Shown here: piece after piece, positions 58,774-64,000 of the stretch
Numbering within the stretch: position 1 is the stretch's first letter
Layout of the letters: every line of letters begins with the position of its first letter
DNA from: Spirochaetae bacterium HGW-Spirochaetae-2
GTDB taxonomy: Bacteria; Spirochaetota; Spirochaetia; Sphaerochaetales; Sphaerochaetaceae
Assembly: GCA_002839355.1 (NCBI GenBank)
Contig: PGXW01000008.1
Coordinates: forward strand, 19,812-83,811
DNA length: 64,000 nt
Reading direction: 5' to 3'
Notes under the pieces: model-generated
Database searches by the model: none
Told to the model about the DNA's origin: nothing
What the model saw: the letters and a program-made list of their open reading frames with translations, nothing else
Program-made: the position numbers and the translations under genes

Positions 58774-60143
58774 ACATGTACCTCCGTATGAAGATCCTGG
58801 AACATCCATGGAATCAATTCCGCCACTGTGGGATGCGCAATGACGGTATCCTGGATACTTTGGTAGCGAAGTCCCGCCTGCATGGCGAGGGAGAGCATCC
58901 CGATAATCTCATCCCCCCCCACACCAAACACGGCAGCCCCGAGAATCGTATCGTCACGCTGGTCGACCAGTATTTTTATACGACCTTTCGTCTCACTCTT
59001 TTCCTTTGCCCTACTGATCGTGGACATCTCCTTGGTGGAAACCAGATAGGGAATCTTGGCCTCTGTAGCCTGGCGTTCAGTCATGCCGACCCGGGCCAGA
59101 GGAGGATCGATGAACAGTGAATAGGTTGGAATCCGATCGGTCACCTTCTTGTCGCCTCCATCGAGCATGGAGAGGAAAACCTGCCCGTCATGTACCGACG
59201 TATGGGTGAACGCACCCTTTCCATTGACATCGCCAAGGGCGAATATGTGGGGGACGCTCGTCCTGCACTGGTCGTCGACTTCAATGAATCCCCGGCTATC
59301 GGTGTGCACACCGGCAAGCTCCAACTGCAAGGCATCGCTATTCGGAAGCCGTCCGACAGCAACCAGCAAGTGGGTCCCTTCGATACTTCGCGAACTTCTC
59401 CCCTGTTTGAACGCCACCGCAATGGTACCGTCCGCCTTGCGAGAAACCTCGGAGACCGTGGCGGAGGTGATACACGTTATCCCTTCATCCTCCATTATCG
59501 TTCGGGCAATCGCGCTGATATCCTCGTCTTCGCGTGGAATCAGATCGGGTGATGCCTCCAAGATCGTCACATCGGACCCGAGTCGCCGGAAGGCTTGTCC
59601 GAACTCCATGCCGATATAGGCTCCGCCGAGAACCAGCAGATGCCCGGGCAGCTCCTTCAGATCGAGGAGACCCTTGTTGTCGAGCCACCCGATGGTGTCC
59701 ATACCTGGAATATCCAGTGGACGGGAACGTGTGCCGGTGTGGATGACAATCTGTTCTCCCCGAATCCTGGTTCCGTCGACTTCCACCGTATGGGAATCGA
59801 CAAACCTGCCGAATCCACGGTAATAATCGACCGTATCCTCCAACCATTTGGTGAAACCGCTGCTTGCGGCATCACGAATGGCATTCACCCGCTGCATGAC
59901 TTTGGAAAAATCGGTGGTTTGGTTGGGAACCTCAATGCCGAACTCACCAGAGCGCCGCACCACGTGTGCCACTCTGGCACTGGCGATCAAGGTCTTGGTC
60001 GGGGTACACCCCCAGTTCACACAACTTCCCCCGGTCCGGTCGGATTCGACAACCGCCACAGACCGTTTCAATTCCAACAATCGTCCGAGGATTGTTCCGG
60101 TAGCCTGTCCGGTTCCGATAATGATCACATCGTACTGTTTCAT
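58770..60143 (-). CDS. Pyridine nucleotide-disulfide oxidoreductase (mercuric reductase/dihydrolipoamide dehydrogenase-like)
   Basis: A 457-residue FAD enzyme. FAD motif VIIIGTGQATG lies at about 7-17, redox-active disulfide C41-x4-C46 in GGSCVNWGCTPTK, NAD motif LLVLGGAYIGMEFGQAF, and FAD site HIFALGDVNGKG. The C-terminal interface has the active-site His in AHPTVAEL, but the lipoamide-type HP-x4-E is followed by LIPW. There is no N-terminal HMA domain. The ATG at 60143 with AGGAGG is clear. The gene overlaps the betaine-binding gene by 4 bp, an unexpected pairing. Substrate unknown. Confidence 0.9.
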   Translation of the reverse strand: MKQYDVIIIGTGQATGTILGRLLELKRSVAVVESDRTGGSCVNWGCTPTKTLIASARVAHVVRRSGEFGIEVPNQTTDFSKVMQRVNAIRDAASSGFTKWLEDTVDYYRGFGRFVDSHTVEVDGTRIRGEQIVIHTGTRSRPLDIPGMDTIGWLDNKGLLDLKELPGHLLVLGGAYIGMEFGQAFRRLGSDVTILEASPDLIPREDEDISAIARTIMEDEGITCITSATVSEVSRKADGTIAVAFKQGRSSRSIEGTHLLVAVGRLPNSDALQLELAGVHTDSRGFIEVDDQCRTSVPHIFALGDVNGKGAFTHTSVHDGQVFLSMLDGGDKKVTDRIPTYSLFIDPPLARVGMTERQATEAKIPYLVSTKEMSTISRAKEKSETKGRIKILVDQRDDTILGAAVFGVGGDEIIGMLSLAMQAGLRYQSIQDTVIAHPTVAELIPWMFQDLHTEVHV

Positions 60144-60256
60144 GGGATATACCTCCTGAAGAACCTTCCCTCCGGTTAATATCCATGTACATACGAATAT
60201 ATAATCAGAAAGTCGTAAAGACAACCCGATCGGTCGATATCGGCAGATGTCGGCAC

Positions 60257-61546
60257 ATGTCGGAAGAACTTGATTCCCCGCCGCTCACCTGTTATCTTCA
60301 TCGTATCGGTGAGACTCCGGTGGAGACGGAACGCACGGAGCAGGCATTCGCCCTGCCCATGGGAGAACATGTGGGACAATTCGAATCACGGCTGAATTTC
60401 CACCGGAAACTTGCGGCGATCGTGCTGCTGGTGTTTGCCGTGAGCTTCTTCTTTCCGTTCTTCTTCGCCCGGGAAAACAGGATCAGCGCAGAAATCCCGG
60501 GAGGAATTGCCGAGTTGGCCTTGCTGCCGACACTCTTGCTCCTGCTGCCTCCAACCATGATTCTCCTCTACGCCCTCATACGGAATTCAAGAAGATCGGA
60601 ATGGTTGCTCTCGTTCGCCGGAACCCTGGGCCTGCTCGCACCGCTGGCGGTACTGGCTTATGTCGGACCACGGGTGGTCTCGACGCTCGGTCCGTTCGCC
60701 CGCTATAGTCCCGGCTCGGGCATGTACCTGTACTTGACGGCGGTTGCGATCGTCTACCTCATGAAGGCACGTATCAGGATCGGCGATTATATCGGATTGG
60801 CGGTGGCTCTGGCAGTGGTGCTGGCATTGGGGCACCAAGGTTCGTTCAACCGGCTTGGGATCCTGTTGGAAGCACGGAATTTCGGCACCCGCCTCTCCCG
60901 TGAAATACTGGCGCATATCAGGATCACCGGAATCAGTATCGGTATCAGTGTCCTGGTCGGAATCCCGCTCGCCCTGGTGACGTTCCAGAGCCGTCGCATG
61001 AGGAAACTGGTGTTCCCCCTGCTCAATGTATTGCAGACTATCCCCGGAATCGCCTTGTTCGGACTGTTGATCGCTCCGTTGGCGGCCCTTTCCCAGGCCT
61101 TCCCCCAACTGCGGGAATGGGGAATCAAGGGTATCGGCAACACTCCCGCGATAATCGCATTGAGCATGTATGCCCTCTATCCCATAATCAGGTATAGTTT
61201 CACCGCGATTTCCAGTATCGATGCAAGCGTGGTCCTCGCCGCACAGGGTATGGGAATGAGTTCCGGCCAGGTGTGGCGGATCGTCCGCTTTCCGCTGGCC
61301 ACACCGGGAATACTGCATGGCATACGGGTCGCCCTCGTCCAGACGATCGGGAATGCGACCCTTGCGAAGCTGATCGGTGGGGACGGACTCGGGGTGTTGG
61401 TATTCGAGGGACTCGGGCAGGCCTCCGTCGACATGGTGCTGCTCGGCATGTTGCTCATCATCGCACTGACCGTAGCGGCCGACAGGATATTCCAGATCCT
61501 CATCACAGTGCTGACCCCGGTCTCGCTACGCAGGGAGGGTGCTTAA
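60257..61546 (+). CDS. Compatible-solute ABC permease with extended N terminus (YehY-like)
   Basis: A permease of about 429 residues; the start is uncertain (ATG at 60257, or 60359) because no good ribosome site is seen. The N-terminal half holds several extra membrane spans (LAAIVLLVFAVSFFFPFFFA, LALLPTLLLLLPPTMILLYAL, LLSFAGTLGLLAPLAVLAYVG). The C-terminal half is the standard OpuCB-type permease (VLQTIPGIALFGLLIAPL, SVVLAAQGMGMSSGQVWRIVRFPL). This extended layout matches YehY of the OsmF system rather than OpuCB. It is divergent from the oxidoreductase. Confidence 0.88.
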   Translation: MSEELDSPPLTCYLHRIGETPVETERTEQAFALPMGEHVGQFESRLNFHRKLAAIVLLVFAVSFFFPFFFARENRISAEIPGGIAELALLPTLLLLLPPTMILLYALIRNSRRSEWLLSFAGTLGLLAPLAVLAYVGPRVVSTLGPFARYSPGSGMYLYLTAVAIVYLMKARIRIGDYIGLAVALAVVLALGHQGSFNRLGILLEARNFGTRLSREILAHIRITGISIGISVLVGIPLALVTFQSRRMRKLVFPLLNVLQTIPGIALFGLLIAPLAALSQAFPQLREWGIKGIGNTPAIIALSMYALYPIIRYSFTAISSIDASVVLAAQGMGMSSGQVWRIVRFPLATPGILHGIRVALVQTIGNATLAKLIGGDGLGVLVFEGLGQASVDMVLLGMLLIIALTVAADRIFQILITVLTPVSLRREGA

Positions 61547-61584
61547 CGTATGCACAGCAACCACCAGCTCCACAAGGAGGCGCT

Positions 61585-62697
61585 ATGACAACAGGTCCGG
61601 TCCGACCGACCCTTGAAGAATCCCCTTCGTTCTTGAAGGCGGAGCATATATCGGTACGCTATGGCGAGACGGTGGCGCTGAACGATGTGACGTTGCATAT
61701 TCCGACCAACCGGGTCACCGTACTCATCGGTCCAAGCGGTTGCGGCAAATCGACCACACTGCGGTGTATCAACGCGCTCGTCAAAACCTCTTCGGGACAC
61801 ATTGATTATGGTGATGCCTCGATCCAGGCCATGAGTGAGACCGATTTGCGCAGGAATATGGGCTATGCCATCCAATCGGTAGGATTGATGCCCCACATGA
61901 CAGTAGAGGAGAACGTGGACCTGGTTCCCCGCCTGCTCGGATGGAAGCGTTCCGAACGCACCGAGCGTGTCAGCCGGCTGCTCAAGCTGGTCCGCCTGGA
62001 TCCCCAGGTATACCGGAACAAGTATCCGCACGAGCTGTCGGGTGGTGAAGCCCAACGTGTAGGGGTTGCAAGGGCCCTTGGCGCCGACCCTCCGGTGCTG
62101 CTCATGGACGAACCGTTCGGAGCTGTCGATCCGCTTACGCGGGAACAACTGCAGGACGAATTCATCCGCATCCAGCGGCAATTGAAGAAGACTGTCGTCT
62201 TCGTCACCCATGATATCGACGAAGCGGTGCGCCTCGCCGATTACCTGGTCATCATGAAGGATGGCATGATCGTGCAGGCCGACACCCCCGAACAGATCCT
62301 CGCGGCTCCGGCGAACGAATTTGTCGAGCGCTTCCTAGGCCCCGACCGGTCGCTCAAACGCCTATCGTTGTTTACCGCCGACCACTGCTGCTTGGAACAG
62401 GTGGTCTCGGGTACCGGCAAACCATCTGAAGCCCAACTGCCGAAAGGATCGAACCGGTGCTATTGGCAAGTGGACGCCGATGGAAAACCAATCATGGGCT
62501 TTACCTGGATACACAACAGGATCATCGAACGTCCCATAACCAGCTCCACCCACACGGTACAGCCCTATTCGTCGATGAAGGAGTGCATGTCGGCGATACT
62601 CAGCCTGGGAATGCCCGCCACCGCCGTAGTGGACGATGACGGACGATTGTATGGGGAGGTACGGTTTGAAACCATCCAGACAATCAGCCTTTCCTGA
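61585..62697 (+). CDS. Compatible-solute ABC ATPase (OpuCA/YehX-like)
   Basis: A 370-residue ATPase. Walker A is GPSGCGKST, the signature LSGGEAQRVGVARAL, Walker B LLMDEPFGAVD and the H-loop VVFVTHDIDEAVRLADY. The last 110 residues contain one degenerate CBS-like unit (VQPYSSMKECMSAILSLGMPATAVVDDDGRLYGEV). Family members use a CBS pair to sense ionic strength; here only one is evident. AAGGAGG precedes the ATG. It overlaps the next permease gene by about 30 bp. Confidence 0.92.
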   Translation: MTTGPVRPTLEESPSFLKAEHISVRYGETVALNDVTLHIPTNRVTVLIGPSGCGKSTTLRCINALVKTSSGHIDYGDASIQAMSETDLRRNMGYAIQSVGLMPHMTVEENVDLVPRLLGWKRSERTERVSRLLKLVRLDPQVYRNKYPHELSGGEAQRVGVARALGADPPVLLMDEPFGAVDPLTREQLQDEFIRIQRQLKKTVVFVTHDIDEAVRLADYLVIMKDGMIVQADTPEQILAAPANEFVERFLGPDRSLKRLSLFTADHCCLEQVVSGTGKPSEAQLPKGSNRCYWQVDADGKPIMGFTWIHNRIIERPITSSTHTVQPYSSMKECMSAILSLGMPATAVVDDDGRLYGEVRFETIQTISLS

Positions 62698-63442
62698 AAA
62701 ACCCCTGGGCTCCACACGAAGGGATTCCGCCAGAAGCTGGATAGTCCTCGTGCTCATCGCAACCGCCCTGGTGCTCTACATTTCATCCGAGCAGGTGCAG
62801 CGGACCATACTCTCGCTCATCTTTCCGTCGGAAACCCAATTCACCCATACGCGCAAGACAATCCTACAGATGACCACAGCCCATATAAGCCTGACACTGG
62901 GGGCTACCCTGCTTTCCGCGGTAGTGGGAATCGTGGTCGGTATCGCGGTCACCCGCAAAGCCGGAAAGGATTTCCAGCAACTCGTACTCAGGCTCAACTC
63001 GTTCATCCAGACCTTTCCACCATCGGCAGTCATCATCCTGGCATTCCCGGTGCTTGGATTCGGCTGGAAGCCCGCCCTCCTGGCGTTGTTCCTCTATTCG
63101 CTGTTTCCCATCCTGGGCAATACGGTCGTCGGATTCCAATCGGTGAGCCCCGCCGTCATCGATTCCGCCAAGGGGATGGGAATGACATGGTTCCAGCAGT
63201 TGTGGATAGCCGAGTTCCCCCAGGCATTGCCCATGATATTCACCGGAATCAGGCATAGCTACATCCTGAATCTCGGGACGGCGGCCATTGCAGCGGTGAT
63301 CGGCGGTGAGGGGCTCGGTACGATCATCATCAGCGGGCTCACGCTGAGAAACTCCGCGTTGGTACTCTCCGGCACCATTGTGATCAGTCTGCTCGCCTTC
63401 CTTGGGGAGCAGCTGTTCCATATGGTCTCGTCAGGACGGTAG
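62666..63442 (+). CDS. Compatible-solute ABC permease (YehW-like)
   Basis: A permease of about 258 residues with six spans. The coupling loop is SPAVIDSAKGMGMTWFQQLWIAEFPQALP, and TFPPSAVIILAFPVLGFGW and GGEGLGTIIISGL follow. I prefer the TTG start at 62666, 6 nt after GGGGAGG; ATGs at 62636 and 62651 are alternatives without a site. It completes the transporter with the YehY- and YehX-like proteins, the binding protein being encoded at 57829. Confidence 0.9.
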   Translation: MKPSRQSAFPEKPLGSTRRDSARSWIVLVLIATALVLYISSEQVQRTILSLIFPSETQFTHTRKTILQMTTAHISLTLGATLLSAVVGIVVGIAVTRKAGKDFQQLVLRLNSFIQTFPPSAVIILAFPVLGFGWKPALLALFLYSLFPILGNTVVGFQSVSPAVIDSAKGMGMTWFQQLWIAEFPQALPMIFTGIRHSYILNLGTAAIAAVIGGEGLGTIIISGLTLRNSALVLSGTIVISLLAFLGEQLFHMVSSGR

Positions 63443-63445
63443 CGG

Positions 63446-64000
63446 ATGAAACCAGAGGTGGGAAAGCCGAAGCGACGCCGCGATATCCCCACATCGGCCA
63501 AATGGGATACGACCAGGCTGTACGCCTCGCACGATTCGTGGCTTGGGCATGCGAATCGGCTGCGCCAATCGTCCGAGGCGACCGCACAGCTGTTCGTCGA
63601 CACGATCCCAACGGCCGACACACTCGTATCGGCACTCGATGCATACGACCACATCATGATGGAAGCCGAGAAACTACGTCACTATGCATTCTTGAACCAT
63701 GCGGTGGATTCCCTGGACCATACCCACCGCAAGCAGCAGGAATTGATGCTGCAATTGGATGCGGCGATCGAGGAGGCATGGAGTTTCCTCACCCCATCGA
63801 TACTGGCGATTCCCGAAGAGACCCTTCAACACTACTATCGCGACTCGCCGCACCTTCGGTCCCACTGCGTGCGGTTGGAGCGGATACGAAGACTTGGACC
63901 GCACACCTTGGACCGGACGGGGCAACAGATCATGTCCGCATATGGCGCCTTGGCCGACGCTTCGCACCGGGCCTTCTCGGCACTTGTCCAAACAGACATG
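63446..64000 (+). CDS. pepF: Oligoendopeptidase F, N-terminal part (3' end outside window)
   Basis: A frame open from ATG at 63446 to the right edge (185 codons) with no stop. PRRRDIPTSAKWDTTRLYAS-like opening (KRRRDIPTSAKWDTTRLYA), the helical region with YDHIMMEAEKLRHYAFLNHAVDSLDHTH, and MSAYGALADASHRAFSALVQTDM follow the N-terminal helical domain of M3B oligoendopeptidases, cytoplasmic zinc peptidases. The HExxH catalytic domain would lie beyond the window. It starts 3 bp after the permease stop, so it may be co-transcribed with the transporter. Confidence 0.8.
   Translation, partial: MKPEVGKPKRRRDIPTSAKWDTTRLYASHDSWLGHANRLRQSSEATAQLFVDTIPTADTLVSALDAYDHIMMEAEKLRHYAFLNHAVDSLDHTHRKQQELMLQLDAAIEEAWSFLTPSILAIPEETLQHYYRDSPHLRSHCVRLERIRRLGPHTLDRTGQQIMSAYGALADASHRAFSALVQTDM

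Noticed and set aside
61273..61584. N-terminal extension of the YehX-like ATPase
   Set aside because: It overlaps the upstream permease in another frame. The ATG at 61585 has an ideal AAGGAGG site and normal ATPase N terminus.

Overview
The window looks like a chromosome segment from a free-living or host-associated spirochaete, most likely a Sphaerochaeta relative. This is inferred from style, not from a marker gene. The clues are exported proteins whose signal peptides end in AAGQKES-like or GAGQREG-like residues, many sugar ABC transporters with ROK, LacI and YesM/YesN-type regulators, small outer-membrane barrels, and RNHCP and DUF4256 proteins. Base composition is patchy: the stretches at about 1-4.2 kb, 31-48 kb and 56-64 kb are visibly richer in G+C than the stretch at about 5-31 kb, which carries most of the accessory uptake genes.

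Layout. 1-2630: end of a sugar or sugar-acid catabolic operon (PfkB kinase, zinc dehydrogenase, Gfo/Idh/MocA oxidoreductase). 2665-5114: lipoprotein, Crp/Fnr regulator, tRNA-Val(CAC) and terminator, followed by a gene-free scar region. 5699-11435: ROK regulator divergent from a MalEFG-type sugar ABC operon with an oxidoreductase. 11543-13334: TetR/DUF2271 operon inside a repeat-rich region. 13587-15569: a two-gene AAA ATPase plus TOPRIM-like cassette, the best candidate for a little-described (probably defence) system. 15833-26125: a substrate-binding lipoprotein, YesM kinase and YesN regulator (a three-component sensor) converging on a YtfQRT/YjfF-like sugar ABC operon and its LacI regulator. 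26423-31177: serine hydrolase, lipoprotein, gene fragments and small mobile-element-like sequences. 31178-39583: mixed chromosomal genes (DUF2089/SHOCT cassette, AroE-like enzyme, glycosyltransferase, Phd-Uma2 fusion, two GNATs, DUF4143 ATPase, AEC transporter, small barrel). 39670-43333: an ECF sigma, anti-sigma and envelope-protein operon. 43673-51787: rsgA, RNHCP, regulators, RidA, MsrA and outer-membrane proteins. 52047-55438: POTRA/barrel protein and two secreted proteins of unknown function. 56189-57688: Orn/Lys/Arg decarboxylase. 57829-63442: YehZYXW/OsmF-like compatible-solute ABC genes split around a disulfide oxidoreductase. The start of an oligoendopeptidase F gene runs off the right edge.

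The strongest non-genic signal is a dispersed repeat of up to about 57 bp built from three palindromes: a KpnI-like or GGTGCC(A/T)GGCACC end, the centre ATTTTGTATACAAAAT, and a second end. It occurs about 14 times, complete or partial. It lies against gene ends, supplies a stop codon (RNHCP), appears to supply the start codon of the ECF sigma gene, brackets gene fragments, and sits beside a good promoter. A second repeat family (four copies) is associated with a duplicated fragment of the TetR gene. A separate 84-bp element with a 6-bp target duplication sits in frame inside an AraC/GyrI-like gene.
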